From assembly GCF_000716785.1 (NCBI RefSeq), contig NZ_JNYY01000002.1:1-64000 (forward strand): 64,000 nt of DNA, written 5' to 3'. Below, piece after piece: positions 1 to 8,068 of this stretch (the stretch's first letter is position 1; the number at the start of each line of letters is the position of its first letter). This stretch comes from Amycolatopsis vancoresmycina (lineage in GTDB: Bacteria; Actinomycetota; Actinomycetes; Mycobacteriales; Pseudonocardiaceae). Both the position numbers and the translations under genes were made by a program. The notes beneath the pieces are model-generated. The model was not told the origin of the DNA and searched no databases. It worked only from the letters and a program-made list of their open reading frames with translations.

Positions 1-78
1 GCCACCCGCTACGCCAAACGCGCCGCCTACTACCAGGCCGAACTCACCATCGCCGCCATCGTCCTCTGGCTCCGATGA
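1..78 (+). CDS. IS5-like transposase, C-terminal end only
   Basis: Twenty-five codons of an open frame enter from the left edge and stop at TGA 76-78. The translated tail ends YYQAELTIAAIVLWLR, which resembles the C-terminus of DDE transposases of the IS5 group common in actinomycetes. The gene body lies outside the window, so catalytic residues cannot be checked. The call rests on this short tail plus the IS-end-like sequence that follows it. Confidence 0.6.
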   Translation, partial: ATRYAKRAAYYQAELTIAAIVLWLR

Positions 79-93
79 CTTACAGGACAGCTC
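1..93 (+). mobile_element. Right end of an IS5-family-like insertion sequence (partial)
   Basis: Fifteen bases after the transposase stop the DNA reads TACAGGACAGCTC (81-93). Its reverse complement, GAGCTGTCCTGTA, looks like the terminal inverted repeat of IS427/IS5-group elements in actinomycetes. The left end is outside the window, so the repeat pair and the target duplication cannot be confirmed. The element abuts the stop codon of the regulator at 94-582. Confidence 0.5.
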
Positions 94-582
94 CTAGGCG
101 TTCTTCTCCTCGCGGAGCTTGTGCCAGCGCTCGTACATGCCGTTGAGCTCCTCGAGCATGAAGGACAGGAAGTCCCGCATCTCGGCGAGCCGCTGCCCCG
201 CGGGGGTGTCCTCACCGAGGGCGTCGATGCCGGTTTCGGCCGCGTCGCGCCACATGATGATCATGCGGTCGCGCTTGAGGAACGTGGCGTACCAGAGGTC
301 GTCGTAGAGCCGGTAGTGGTCTCGGCGCTCGCCGGGCTCACGCTCCTTGGCCACCAGGCCGATCTGTTCGAGCCAGCGCACCGCACCGGACACCGCGGCC
401 GGGCTGACCTGCAGCTGCGAGGCGAGGTCGGCGGCGGTCAGGCGGCCCTCGTCGGTGGTCATCAGCGCGGCGAACACCCGCGCGGGCATGCGCTGCATGC
501 CGATCTGCGAGAGCACGAGCCCGAGGCTCTCGACGTACCGGCGGACGGCGTCTTCATCTCGCTTCGTGTCAGGCGTCGTCAT
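94..582 (-). CDS. GbsR/MarR-family winged-helix repressor
   Basis: This 162-residue DNA-binding protein probably represses the divergent ABC exporter at 676. The N-terminal half carries a winged helix (TAADLASQLQVSPAAVSGAVRWLEQ, roughly residues 45-70, followed by the wing GERRDHYRL). The C-terminal half is helical, as expected for dimerisation. The start MTTPDTKRDED is chosen because the open frame upstream runs through the promoter region. A perfect 18-bp palindrome lies 57 bp upstream. The stop codon is immediately adjacent to the end of an IS element, so the original C-terminus may have been changed by the insertion. The effector is unknown; a drug or secondary metabolite is the usual guess for such a pair. 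Confidence 0.8.
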   Translation of the reverse strand: MTTPDTKRDEDAVRRYVESLGLVLSQIGMQRMPARVFAALMTTDEGRLTAADLASQLQVSPAAVSGAVRWLEQIGLVAKEREPGERRDHYRLYDDLWYATFLKRDRMIIMWRDAAETGIDALGEDTPAGQRLAEMRDFLSFMLEELNGMYERWHKLREEKNA

Positions 583-638
583 CGGCCCATCCTCCCGTAC
601 CCGTCTCCCAAGATCACTCAATCCAGACACTTTCTTAA

Positions 639-656
639 CTTCACAACTTTGTGAAG
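639..656. promoter_or_regulatory. Palindromic operator between regulator and ABC exporter
   Basis: CTTCACAACTTTGTGAAG is a perfect 8-2-8 inverted repeat. It lies in the 93-bp gap between the divergent regulator and exporter genes, 20 bp before the exporter start. Its position and symmetry fit the binding site of the MarR/GbsR-type protein at 94-582 controlling both directions; this is inference. Confidence 0.65.
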
Positions 657-675
657 CAAGTGTAGCTTCCGAACC

Positions 676-1572
676 ATGGAAAACGCCATTTCGGTCACCG
701 GCCTGCACAAGTCGTTCGGCCGGACCAAGGCCCTCGACGGCCTGGACCTGCAGGTGCCCGCCGGGGAGGTGCACGGCTTCCTCGGCCCCAACGGCGCCGG
801 GAAGTCGACCACCGTCCGGGTCCTGCTCGGCCTGCTCCACGCGGACTCGGGGGACGTCCGGCTGCTCGGCGGCGACCCCTGGAAGGACGCCGCGAGCCTG
901 CACCGCCGCCTGGCCTACGTGCCCGGCGACGTCAACCTCTGGCCCAACCTCTCCGGCGGCGAGGTGATCGACCTGCTCGGCCGCCTGCGCGGCGGGCTGG
1001 ACGAGAAGCGCCGCGCCGAGCTCATCGAGCGCTTCGACCTCGACCCGAAGAAGAAGGGGCGGACGTACTCGAAGGGCAACCGGCAGAAGGTCGCCATCGT
1101 CGCCGCCCTCGCCTCGCGCGTCGACCTGCTGATCCTCGACGAGCCGACGTCCGGGCTGGACCCGCTGATGGAGGCGACGTTCCAGTACGCCATCCAGGAG
1201 GAGCGCGAGCAGGGCCGGACCGTGCTGCTCTCCAGCCACATCCTCGCCGAGGTCGAGGCCCTGTGCGACAAGGTCAGCATCATCCGCAACGGCCGCACGG
1301 TGGAGTCCGGCACGCTCGCCGAGCTGCGCCACCTGACCCGGACGTCGATCACCGCCGAGCTCGCCGGCCCGCCGAACGGGCTCACGAAGCTGGCGAACGT
1401 CCACGACCTCAAGGTCGAGGGCAACCGCGTCCGCTTCGACGTCGAGACGCGCTCGCTCGACGAAGCCCTGCGCCGGCTCACCGAGGTCGGCGTCCGGAGC
1501 CTGGTCAGCCAGCCGCCGACGCTGGAGGAGCTGTTCCTGCGCCACTACACGACCGAAGCGAGTGGGAAATGA
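676..1572 (+). CDS. ABC exporter ATP-binding subunit
   Basis: This 298-residue ATPase would power export through the permease encoded next. Walker [10 protein letters not shown] is at residues 37-45, a degenerate signature YSKGNRQK at 131-138 and Walker B LLILDE at 151-156. The signature differs from the usual LSGGQ but resembles the YSKGMxQ form of antibiotic and Drr-type exporters. The C-terminal 80 residues form the extra domain typical of DrrA-like subunits. ATG 676 follows a short leader after the operator. The stop overlaps the permease start (ATGA), so the two are translationally coupled. The cargo cannot be read from the sequence. Confidence 0.9.
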   Translation: MENAISVTGLHKSFGRTKALDGLDLQVPAGEVHGFLGPNGAGKSTTVRVLLGLLHADSGDVRLLGGDPWKDAASLHRRLAYVPGDVNLWPNLSGGEVIDLLGRLRGGLDEKRRAELIERFDLDPKKKGRTYSKGNRQKVAIVAALASRVDLLILDEPTSGLDPLMEATFQYAIQEEREQGRTVLLSSHILAEVEALCDKVSIIRNGRTVESGTLAELRHLTRTSITAELAGPPNGLTKLANVHDLKVEGNRVRFDVETRSLDEALRRLTEVGVRSLVSQPPTLEELFLRHYTTEASGK

Positions 1573-3206
1573 CCGCAACGCTCTCGCGTGCCGAAGCCGA
1601 GGTCGCGCCCGCGCACGAACTGGCCGGCACCTGGCACCTCACCCGGCTCGCGCTGCGGCGTGACCGCGTCATCCTGCCGATCTGGATCGTGCTGCTCAGC
1701 GTCGTCCCGGCGAGCACGGTCAACACGTTCACGCAGTTCTACCCGACCGTCGCCGACCGGCTCGCCCTGCAGGCGGGCGCGAACGCCAACCCGTCGTACG
1801 CGCTGCTCTACGGCCCGCCGTTCGACCTGACCACGGTCGGCGGGTTCATCGCCTGGCGCATGTGCGGGTTCCTGGCCCTGCTCACCGGCCTGATGGTGGT
1901 CTTCACCGTCACCCGGCACACCCGCGCCGAGGAGGACACCGGGCGGGCGGAGCTGCTCGCGTCCGCGGTGGTCGGCCGGTACGCGGCGCTGACGGCGTCG
2001 CTGCTGGTCGCCGGCGGCGCGAGCGTGCTCACCGGGCTGATCCAGGCAGTGACCATGATCGGCGCGGGCCTGCCCGCGGCCGGTTCGGTCGCCTTCGGCG
2101 CGTCGGAAGCGCTGGTGGGGCTGGTGTTCACCGCGGTGGCGGCGGTCGCCGTCCAGCTCGCCGAGTACTCCCGCACCGCCAACGGCATCGGGACCGCCGT
2201 GGTCGGCGCCGCCTTCCTGCTGCGCGGCGCCGGAGACTCCACTGTGGACGCCCGCTGGCTGTCGTGGCTGTCGCCGATCGGCTGGGTGCAGCAGGTGCGG
2301 GCGTTCGCCGGGGAACGCTGGTGGGTGCTTCTGCTGCCGTTGGCGGTCACGCTGGTCGTCGGCGCTCTCGGGTACTGGCTGCTCCCCCGCCGGGACGTCG
2401 GCGTCGGCATCCTGCCGCCGCGGCCCGGCCCGGCGACGGCGGCGCCGAGCCTGCGGTCGCCGCTCGCGCTGGCCTGGCGGCTGCACCGCGGCCCGCTGCT
2501 CGGCTGGCTCATCGGCGTGGCCGTGGTCGGCGCGGTGTTCGGCTCGATCGCCAGCGGCATCGGCGACCTGGTCGGTTCGAGCCCGCAGGCGCAGCAGATC
2601 TTCGCGCGGCTCGGCGGCAGCCACGCGCTGACGCAGGCGTTCCTCGCCGCGATGGCCGGGATGTTCGCCATGGTCGCGTCGCTCTACGGCGTCCAGGCGG
2701 TGCTGCGGATGCGCGGCGAGGAGACCGCGATCCGGCTCGAACCGGTGCTGGCCACCAGCGTCGGACGGCTGCGCTGGGCGGGCGGCCACCTGGTGTTCGC
2801 GTTCTTCGGCACGGCGGCGCTGCTGCTCACCGGCGGGCTGTTCATGGGACTGGCCAACGGCCTGCGCACCGGCGACACCGGCGGCTCGATCGCGGACAGC
2901 CTGGCCGGGATGCTCGTCCAGCTGCCCGCGGCCTGGGTGGTGGTCGCGCTGGCGGTGGCGATCTTCGGGCTGGTGCCGGGCTCTTCGGCGGCGGCCTGGG
3001 CGGTCGGTGCCCTGGCACTGCTGCTCAGCCTGTTCGGCCCGGTCGTCAACCTGCCGCAGGCGGTGCTGGACGTGTCGCCGTTCCAGCACCCGCCGAAGCT
3101 CCCCGGCCAGGCGTTCACCGCGACACCGATCGCCTGGCTGCTGGCGGTCGCGGCCGTCGCGCTGGCCGCCGGGCTGCTCGGCTGGAAGCGCCGCGACGTC
3201 GGTTAG
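1569..3206 (+). CDS. ABC exporter permease (polyketide-antibiotic exporter type)
   Basis: This 545-residue integral membrane protein has about twelve hydrophobic segments in two similar halves, each beginning with a cytosolic stretch ([16 protein letters not shown] and [17 protein letters not shown]). That size and duplicated layout match the COG3559-like exporters of polyketide antibiotics such as TnrB-type permeases. ATG 1569 overlaps the ATPase stop by four bases. The 3' end overlaps the convergent lipoprotein gene by four bases. One copy of the TCCACWGTGGA palindrome sits inside the gene. Together with the upstream ATPase and the divergent repressor it forms a self-contained, probably inducible efflux system. 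Confidence 0.88.
   Translation: MTATLSRAEAEVAPAHELAGTWHLTRLALRRDRVILPIWIVLLSVVPASTVNTFTQFYPTVADRLALQAGANANPSYALLYGPPFDLTTVGGFIAWRMCGFLALLTGLMVVFTVTRHTRAEEDTGRAELLASAVVGRYAALTASLLVAGGASVLTGLIQAVTMIGAGLPAAGSVAFGASEALVGLVFTAVAAVAVQLAEYSRTANGIGTAVVGAAFLLRGAGDSTVDARWLSWLSPIGWVQQVRAFAGERWWVLLLPLAVTLVVGALGYWLLPRRDVGVGILPPRPGPATAAPSLRSPLALAWRLHRGPLLGWLIGVAVVGAVFGSIASGIGDLVGSSPQAQQIFARLGGSHALTQAFLAAMAGMFAMVASLYGVQAVLRMRGEETAIRLEPVLATSVGRLRWAGGHLVFAFFGTAALLLTGGLFMGLANGLRTGDTGGSIADSLAGMLVQLPAAWVVVALAVAIFGLVPGSSAAAWAVGALALLLSLFGPVVNLPQAVLDVSPFQHPPKLPGQAFTATPIAWLLAVAAVALAAGLLGWKRRDVG
2238..2248. repeat. TCCACWGTGGA palindrome, copy 1
   Basis: TCCACTGTGGA lies inside the ABC permease gene and encodes S-T-V-D using the rare Thr codon ACT. 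It is one of four copies in the window. Confidence 0.6.
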
Positions 3207-3676
3207 ACCGGGCTGAGCTCCCGGTCCGGCCCGACCAGGAGCTGCACCTGCGGCCCCGCCTTCCCGCAGGCGGGGCCGTTCGGCTCGCTGAAGGCCGGCG
3301 TCACGTCGGCGGTGTGCGGCTTGCCGTCGTCGAACCGGACGGTGATCCGGACCGGTTCGGCGGGCAGGCCCGGCACCTCGGCGAAGCCGTGGAGGCCGCC
3401 CGTCGGCACCATCGGCGCACCGCAGGAGCTGTCCGGGCCGGTGCCGACGCAGGTCGAGGCGCCCGCGGTCGTCTCGGGCGTGAGGTCGACCGGCCGGTTG
3501 ACGCACTGCCCGCGCCAGCACGCGTCGAGCGTCGCGCGGGTGATGCCCGCGGGCGCCGGGATCGTCAGGCTGATCCCGGTCACGTAGCCGATGGCGGGGC
3601 AGGCGGTCGCCGGCCCGGGCCCGGCGCAGCCGACCGCGAACGCGGCGGCCACGGCGATCCAAGGGAAAGCTCGCAT
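3203..3676 (-). CDS. Secreted lipoprotein of unknown function
   Basis: This 157-residue protein starts MRAFPWIAVAAAFAVGCAGPGP, a lipoprotein signal peptide with lipobox AVGC and lipidation expected at Cys17. The mature part has six or more cysteines (ATACPAIG, DACWRGQC, STCVG, SSCGAP, PACGKAG), suggesting a disulfide-bonded extracellular domain. Upstream in-frame starts exist but would bury the signal peptide. It converges with the ABC permease and overlaps its end by four bases. I do not recognise a family. Confidence 0.7.
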   Translation of the reverse strand: MRAFPWIAVAAAFAVGCAGPGPATACPAIGYVTGISLTIPAPAGITRATLDACWRGQCVNRPVDLTPETTAGASTCVGTGPDSSCGAPMVPTGGLHGFAEVPGLPAEPVRITVRFDDGKPHTADVTPAFSEPNGPACGKAGPQVQLLVGPDRELSPV

Positions 3677-3714
3677 ACCGGCCAGACGGGCCCCGCGCCC
3701 GCCGGGTTGCATCA

Positions 3715-4050
3715 TCAGTCGCGCCACCCGGAGGTCAGCGGAAAGGCGGGCGACGCGGAGGTCGGCGTACCGGAGGTCGCCGTGGTCGAAGGCGGCACGG
3801 TGACCTCGACGACGCTGGTGGTGGTCGTCGGCGGCGGCGTCACGACCGAGGTGACGGTGGACGGCGGCGACGACTCGGTCACGGTGACGGGCACCGCGGA
3901 AACGGTCGCGGTCGGCGGCGGGGTGTCGGAGGTCTCGGTGGTGCGCGGCACCGGCCGCCCGGCCACGAGCAGCGCGGCGACCAGCAACCCGGTGGCGAAC
4001 CCCGCCAGCCCGGTCACCGCGGCGGAACCCCAGGTAGGTCGGCCAGTCAT
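3715..4050 (-). CDS. Membrane-anchored Thr/Ser/Pro-rich protein
   Basis: This 111-residue protein has a short cytosolic start, one membrane segment (GLAGFATGLLVAALLVAG, about residues 15-32) and an extracellular tail made almost entirely of Thr, Ser, Val and Pro (for example STVTSVVTPPPTTTTSVVEV). Such tails are typical of cell-wall-spanning stalks and are often glycosylated in actinomycetes. It lies 38 bp upstream of the lipoprotein gene on the same strand, so the two may be co-transcribed. No function can be assigned. Confidence 0.6.
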   Translation of the reverse strand: MTGRPTWGSAAVTGLAGFATGLLVAALLVAGRPVPRTTETSDTPPPTATVSAVPVTVTESSPPSTVTSVVTPPPTTTTSVVEVTVPPSTTATSGTPTSASPAFPLTSGWRD

Positions 4051-4118
4051 CCGGGCACCACCCCCTCGCCACGCGCAGCGCAGGTACGAGGACTAACTCG
4101 CGTTGATCTTACGTCGTG

Positions 4119-4679
4119 TTACCCGGTCCGCACCCGCTCAACGGGGCGCAGCCCGTCGACGACCACGCGGAGCAGGTGCTCGCTGCCGGGGGCGTACCGC
4201 TCGACGGCGAGGCACCCGACGATGAGCGCGCGCAGGTCGTCGCCGTCGATGTCCGGCCGGACGGCGCCCGCCGCTTGGGCGCGAGCGAGCAGTTCCGCGA
4301 GGGCCGCGCGGAACTCGTCGCCCGCCCCGGCCTTGAAGGCGTGGCCCGAAGACTCGGCGAGGGCGTCGCAGATGGCCCGGTTGAGTGACGCCTGGCGGAT
4401 GACGCGGACGAAGTAGTCGAAGAAGACGGCCCCCGGGTCGTCGGCGGCGGTCACGAGCGCGCGGGCTTCCTCGGCGAACTGCTGGATGCGTTCGAGGACG
4501 ACGGCCTGGAACAGCGCTTCCTTGCTGGGGAAGTGCCGGTAGACGGTGCCGGCGCCAACGCCGGCCAGCCGCGCGATGTCGTCGAGCGGCACGGCCAGCC
4601 CGTCGAGCGCAAACGCCTCTTCGGCGGCGGCCAGCACCTTGGCCCGGTTGCGCCGGGCGTCGGCGCGCATCTTCTCCAT
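4119..4679 (-). CDS. TetR-family transcriptional regulator
   Basis: This 186-residue protein has an N-terminal helix-turn-helix (PLDDIARLAGVGAGTVYRHFPSKEALFQAV, about residues 30-60), the standard TetR signature, followed by an all-helical ligand-binding domain. Start MEKMRADARRNR is chosen because GAGGAG lies a few bases upstream; a longer in-frame start at 4727 would run over that site. It is divergent from a broken NTF2-like gene, and a near-palindrome lies 23 bp upstream. TetR/NTF2-like pairs are common in actinomycetes; here the target enzyme has decayed. Confidence 0.87.
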   Translation of the reverse strand: MEKMRADARRNRAKVLAAAEEAFALDGLAVPLDDIARLAGVGAGTVYRHFPSKEALFQAVVLERIQQFAEEARALVTAADDPGAVFFDYFVRVIRQASLNRAICDALAESSGHAFKAGAGDEFRAALAELLARAQAAGAVRPDIDGDDLRALIVGCLAVERYAPGSEHLLRVVVDGLRPVERVRTG

Positions 4680-4701
4680 CACGTTCTCCTCGTTGACAAC
4701 C

Positions 4702-4715
4702 GGAACGCACGCTCC
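4702..4715. promoter_or_regulatory. Possible TetR operator
   Basis: GGAACGCACGCTCC is a near-perfect inverted repeat with one mismatched pair. It sits in the gap between the TetR gene and the divergent NTF2-like remnant, where autoregulatory TetR sites usually lie. The assignment is inference from position and symmetry. Confidence 0.4.
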
Positions 4716-4775
4716 GTATCGTCGCAAGCGGGTCCACCGTTCCGATTCAACGTCCAGTCTTCCAGGAGAATTCCG

Positions 4776-5014
4776 ATGCCGCGCACTGTGCCCGCGCCGA
4801 CAACGTCGTGGTCCACGCGACCACCGACCCGGCGGTGCTGGTGGCCGAGTTCGACCTCCACGGCGACGCCAGCGGCTCGGCCTTCGCCGCCACCTACGTA
4901 ATGGTCATGACCGTCCGGAACGGCCTCATCACCCACTCGCGCGACTACACCGACACAGCCGCCGCGGCCGCGCGGCTCAGGGCGTTGTCGCCTGCTGACT
5001 CGACGGCGGGATGA
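4776..5014 (+). pseudogene. NTF2/SnoaL-like protein remnant with internal deletion
   Basis: A ribosome site (CCAGGAG) and ATG 4776 look like a genuine gene start. The recognisable protein, however, lies in another frame from about 4790 to TGA 5012-5014: ADNVVVHATTDPAVLVAEFD, then GLITHSRDY. That segment resembles the C-terminal half of NTF2-like (SnoaL/ketosteroid isomerase-type) proteins, which normally reach 120-140 residues. Joining a good start to an out-of-frame second half suggests an internal deletion that removed the N-terminal half. It is divergent from a TetR gene and converges with the membrane hydrolase at 4977. Confidence 0.6.
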
Positions 5015-5768
5015 ACAGCCGCTCGAACGTGCTCACCGCGTGGTCCCACACCCCCGGTACCAGCAGCACCCCGAGCAGCGCGAACACCGGGAAGATCAGC
5101 CGCTTCTCGACCTTCTTGCCGGTCCGGAAGCGCAGTACCTTGGGCGGCCGGATCTCGTACCACGTCTCGCCCGCGATCGGGATCGGGAAGAGGAACGGGC
5201 AGCCGGCCTCGGTCAGGGCGTCACCCAGGCAGTGGGTCAGGCAGCCGGCCGCCACCGCGATGCCGAGCCAGCCCGAAATGGATGCCAGTTCGCCCGCCCG
5301 GTCCGGCGGGGCGGTGAAGAACCACCAGGCCACCGCCGCTCCGCTCACCGGGAGGAGCCAGTCGCCCAGTGCGCCTTCGGCCAGCATCAACCCGAAGACC
5401 ACCACGCCGACGACCGCCCACGGGCCGCCTTCGGTGGTGCCCCACGACGTCAGCAGGCCCAGGCCGGCCGCGAACAGGACCGTGTGGGACAGGTGGCGGT
5501 GCTTGCCGGTGACCTTCTCGTCGCGCGGGCCCTTGGTCAGCGCGTAGAACCCCGCCGAAACGCGGCGCAGGACCCACGACAGGGCGCCGGTCAGCCAGCC
5601 GAGGAGGCGGGACGCGCTCGCACCGGGGTGGTCGAGGTCGGGCAGCAGGGCGAAGCCCGCCGTCGTCGCCGCGAAGATCACCGCCTGGTGCACCGAACCC
5701 GCCCCGACCGCGGGCGCCAGCGCCAGGCCCGCGCACCAGCCGGTCAGGGCATGCGTGCGCCCCATCAT
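4977..5768 (-). CDS. YdjM/LexA-binding-type membrane metal-dependent hydrolase
   Basis: This 263-residue membrane protein matches the YdjM-like family of putative metal-dependent hydrolases. It opens with MMGRTHALTG, continues with LLPDLDHPGASASR and GKHRHLSHTVLFA, and has a late GCLTHCLGDALT. The His and Asp residues of these motifs are the likely metal ligands and sit between hydrophobic segments. Physiological substrates are unknown for the family. The start fits because MxRTHxxxG is the conserved N-terminus. It overlaps the end of the NTF2 remnant by 38 bases in convergent orientation. Confidence 0.85.
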   Translation of the reverse strand: MMGRTHALTGWCAGLALAPAVGAGSVHQAVIFAATTAGFALLPDLDHPGASASRLLGWLTGALSWVLRRVSAGFYALTKGPRDEKVTGKHRHLSHTVLFAAGLGLLTSWGTTEGGPWAVVGVVVFGLMLAEGALGDWLLPVSGAAVAWWFFTAPPDRAGELASISGWLGIAVAAGCLTHCLGDALTEAGCPFLFPIPIAGETWYEIRPPKVLRFRTGKKVEKRLIFPVFALLGVLLVPGVWDHAVSTFERLFIPPSSQQATTP

Positions 5769-5820
5769 CGTGCCGCCCCCAGGATCCGCGGAACCAGTGA
5801 GGCGGAACGTTAGCGGGCGG

Positions 5821-6174
5821 TCAGGCCTGGGGGTCTTCCGACACGCTCAGGTGTTCGGCCACGCCGGTGAGCTCGATCACGCGGCTGACCGCGGGGCTGG
5901 GGACGACCGCGAGTTCGACGTCCTGCTCGCCGGCCTGGCGTTGTGCGCGGAGCACCACGTTCAGCGCGGAGGAATCGAAGAAGGTCACCCCGGTCAGATC
6001 GGCCACGACCCGCTGCGCGCGCTTGTCCGCGATCAGCCCCGCCAGGGCCTCCTGCAGCTGCGGGCTGGTCAGCAGGTCGAGCTCGCCGGTGACCACCACC
6101 CGGGGCTCCGTCGCGTCGGTGTCCAGCGTGATGCCGAACCCGGGCGGGGTGGCGTTCTGGTCGGCTGCGGGCAT
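5821..6174 (-). CDS. STAS-domain anti-sigma factor antagonist
   Basis: This 117-residue SpoIIAA/RsbV-like protein would release a sigma factor by binding its anti-sigma kinase. The core reads GELDLLTSPQLQEAL, then DLTGVTFFDSSALNVV; the DSSAL serine is the position normally phosphorylated by the partner kinase. Start MPAADQNA is chosen because GAGGAGAAACTGC precedes it; longer in-frame starts exist. It lies next to a WhiB gene and close to an RsbW-like kinase and SigB/F-type sigma factor at 6876-8068, the natural candidate partners. Confidence 0.87.
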   Translation of the reverse strand: MPAADQNATPPGFGITLDTDATEPRVVVTGELDLLTSPQLQEALAGLIADKRAQRVVADLTGVTFFDSSALNVVLRAQRQAGEQDVELAVVPSPAVSRVIELTGVAEHLSVSEDPQA

Positions 6175-6404
6175 GCAGTTTCTCCTCGTCAGGCGCTGCT
6201 CCTGCGCCGGGTACGCGCCTGTTGTCTCAAGCGGCATCCGTGTCACCGTGCCTTCCGCGGCCCGGGGCACGACCCCGCACCGGACACGGTCCAGGCAACT
6301 CCGGCGCCAACCCTAACCCAGGAAGCGGCCGCGCCCGCCACGGCCGCCGCTCTTTCGCGTGGACTGCTCACCTGCGATCAAATCCTGCCTGTTCAGCGCG
6401 CTGC

Positions 6405-6713
6405 TCAGTGCGTGCTCATCGCCTTGCGCGCCGCCCGGCGCTGGCGCAGGAAGAGCTGCCGCCGCTCGATCTCGCCGAGGCCGCCCCAGATGCCGTACGG
6501 CTCCTGTACGGTCATCGCGTGCTCACGGCACTGGGCCAGGACGGGGCAGGACTGGCAAATCGCCTTCGCCCGCGCCTCGCGCCGCTCCCGCGCCGAACCC
6601 CGCTCGTTGTCCGTGTGGAAGAACAGGCTGCTGTCCGCGCCCCGGCACGAGCCGTGCAGCTGCCAGTCCCACTCTTCAGCAACCACATTGGGCAGCCGGC
6701 TCACGTCAGCCAT
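6405..6713 (-). CDS. WhiB-family iron-sulfur regulator
   Basis: This 102-residue protein has the four WhiB cysteines at 23, 53, 56 and 62 (CX2CX5C), which should hold a 4Fe-4S cluster, followed by the turn GIWGGLGE and a basic C-terminus (RRQLFLRQRRAARK). WhiB proteins usually act with sigma region 4 to control development or redox response. It is transcribed away from the RsbW/sigma operon, and the gap contains two back-to-back SigB/F-type promoter sequences. Control by the neighbouring sigma factor is therefore likely but inferred. Which WhiB paralogue it is cannot be settled here. Confidence 0.92.
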   Translation of the reverse strand: MADVSRLPNVVAEEWDWQLHGSCRGADSSLFFHTDNERGSARERREARAKAICQSCPVLAQCREHAMTVQEPYGIWGGLGEIERRQLFLRQRRAARKAMSTH

Positions 6714-6754
6714 GTCGTCCCCGCCTTTCCCAGGATCAGCATGTCGACCGCTAC

Positions 6755-6780
6755 ATGCCCGCCGGTGGAGCGGATCAAAC
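6755..6780 (-). promoter_or_regulatory. SigB/F-type promoter for whiB
   Basis: On the minus strand GTTT (6777-6780), a 16-base spacer and GGGCAT (6755-6760) match the actinomycete SigB/SigF pattern GTTT-N14-16-GGGTAT with one change. It is 42 bases upstream of the WhiB start and mirrors the plus-strand promoter at 6785-6810. Confidence 0.65.
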
Positions 6781-6784
6781 CCGG

Positions 6785-6810
6785 GTTTGGTTTGCTCACC
6801 CCACGGGCAT
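6785..6810 (+). promoter_or_regulatory. SigB/F-type promoter for the RsbW/sigma operon
   Basis: GTTT (6785-6788), a 16-base spacer and GGGCAT (6805-6810) form a SigB/F-like promoter 66 bases before the RsbW-like gene. The -35 boxes of this and the opposite promoter are the two arms of the palindrome AAACCCGGGTTT (6777-6788). Autoregulation by the sigma factor in the operon is the simplest reading. Confidence 0.65.
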
Positions 6811-6875
6811 CTCGCTGCCGGGCGTGGAGGACACCGCCGATCACCTGGAGCGCGAGTGCGGAGAAAGGAACAAAC

Positions 6876-7292
6876 GTGGAGGACAACGCCCCGCTCGTCC
6901 CGGAAGGCGCGCAGGTCATCGAGGTGCGGACGGCAGCGATCCCGCACGTCGTGCCGACCCTGCGGACCATCGTGGCGGACATCGCGATGCGCCAGGACTT
7001 CGACCTCGACGCCGTCGAGGACCTCCGGATGGCGGTGGACGAAGCCTGCTCGCTCCTGCTCCCCGCCAGCTCGGACGGGCGCCTGACCTGTATCTTCTCG
7101 TGGAACGGGCCGCGCATCGAGGTTTCCGTCTCGGTGCTGGCCGACAGCGCCGACCACGAGGACGACGCCGGCCTGTCGTGGCAGCTGCTGACCGCGCTGG
7201 CGACGACCGCCGAGCGCACGATCACCCCGGAGAACGGGCGCTACCTGTCCCGGGTCGACCTCGTCCGGGAGAGCCAGGCGGCGGACTCGTGA
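6876..7292 (+). CDS. RsbW-like anti-sigma factor (HATPase_c_2)
   Basis: This 138-residue protein resembles RsbW/UsfX-type anti-sigma kinases. The N-box region reads DLRMAVDEACSLLLPAS, where the Asn of classical HATPases is replaced, and the C-terminus ends GRYLSRVDLVR. The GTG start at 6876 follows GGAGAAAGGA; it encodes VEDNAPLVPE. Its stop overlaps the GTG of the sigma gene, an arrangement typical of anti-sigma/sigma operons. It should bind and hold the sigma factor at 7289, with release by an antagonist such as the STAS protein at 5821. The weak N-box leaves kinase activity uncertain. Confidence 0.85.
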   Translation: MEDNAPLVPEGAQVIEVRTAAIPHVVPTLRTIVADIAMRQDFDLDAVEDLRMAVDEACSLLLPASSDGRLTCIFSWNGPRIEVSVSVLADSADHEDDAGLSWQLLTALATTAERTITPENGRYLSRVDLVRESQAADS

Positions 7293-8068
7293 GCGATCCC
7301 GCCGGGAGCAGCGGGGACGACCTCGACGTCGGCGCGCTGTTCACCCAACTCGCCGCCGCGCCGGCGAACTCGCCGGAGCGGGAGCGCATCCGCGACACCC
7401 TCGTGCGCGCGCACCTGGAGCTGGCGCGCAACCTCGCCCGGAAGTTCCGCAACCGCGACGAGGCGATGGAAGACCTGGTCCAGATCGCCACGGTCGGGCT
7501 GATCCACGCCGTCGACCGGTTCGACCCCGGCCAGGGGACGGACTTCCTGGCCTTCGCCGTGCCGACCATCTCCGGCGAGCTGCGGCACCACTTCCGGGAC
7601 AACAGCTGGTCGGTGCGGGTGCCGCGGCGGCTCAAGGAGCTGAACGCGAACATCTCCGCCGCGCGCGAAGAGCTCACCGTGCAGCTCTCACGCGCCCCGA
7701 AGCCGAGTGAGATCGCGGCCCGGCTGGGCGTGCCCGTCGAGGACGTCTTCGAAGGTCTCCGCGCCGGTCAGGGCCGCTATGGGGCGTCACTGGACCACCT
7801 GCTGGAGAACGCGGCGCACACCCGGTTCGGGGCGCCCGACGCCGAGCTGGGCCAGGCCGAGCTGCGCGAAGCGCTGCGCCCGATGCTGGAGAGCCTGCCG
7901 GAGCGGGAGCGCAAGATCGTCGCGCTGCGGTTCGGCTCGGGGATGAGCCAGTCGGACATCGCGCGCCGCGTCGGGGTGTCCCAGATGCAGGTGTCACGGC
8001 TACTCGCTGCGACGCTCAAGAAGCTGCGCTCCGGACTGGACGAATCCGAGCTCGCCGACGGCACCTGA
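7289..8068 (+). CDS. SigB/SigF-family RNA polymerase sigma factor
   Basis: This 259-residue group 3 sigma factor has region 2 (AHLELARNLARKFRNRDEAM, then DLVQIATVGLIHAVDRFDP), region 3 (RVPRRLKELNANISAAREEL) and region 4 with a helix-turn-helix (MSQSDIARRVGVSQMQVSRLL). It belongs to the SigB/F/G group that governs stress and development in actinomycetes. The GTG start overlaps the RsbW-like gene stop, so translation is coupled. SigB/F-like promoters lie before its own operon, before whiB and before the HATPase gene at 8131, suggesting a small autoregulated regulon. Which paralogue it is cannot be named. Confidence 0.93.
   Translation: MSDPAGSSGDDLDVGALFTQLAAAPANSPERERIRDTLVRAHLELARNLARKFRNRDEAMEDLVQIATVGLIHAVDRFDPGQGTDFLAFAVPTISGELRHHFRDNSWSVRVPRRLKELNANISAAREELTVQLSRAPKPSEIAARLGVPVEDVFEGLRAGQGRYGASLDHLLENAAHTRFGAPDAELGQAELREALRPMLESLPERERKIVALRFGSGMSQSDIARRVGVSQMQVSRLLAATLKKLRSGLDESELADGT

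Noticed and set aside
1545..4096. Long open frames on both strands across the ABC permease and lipoprotein genes (705 and 744 codons)
   Set aside because: They overlap well-supported genes, have low-complexity Arg/Gly/Ala composition and no recognisable motif.
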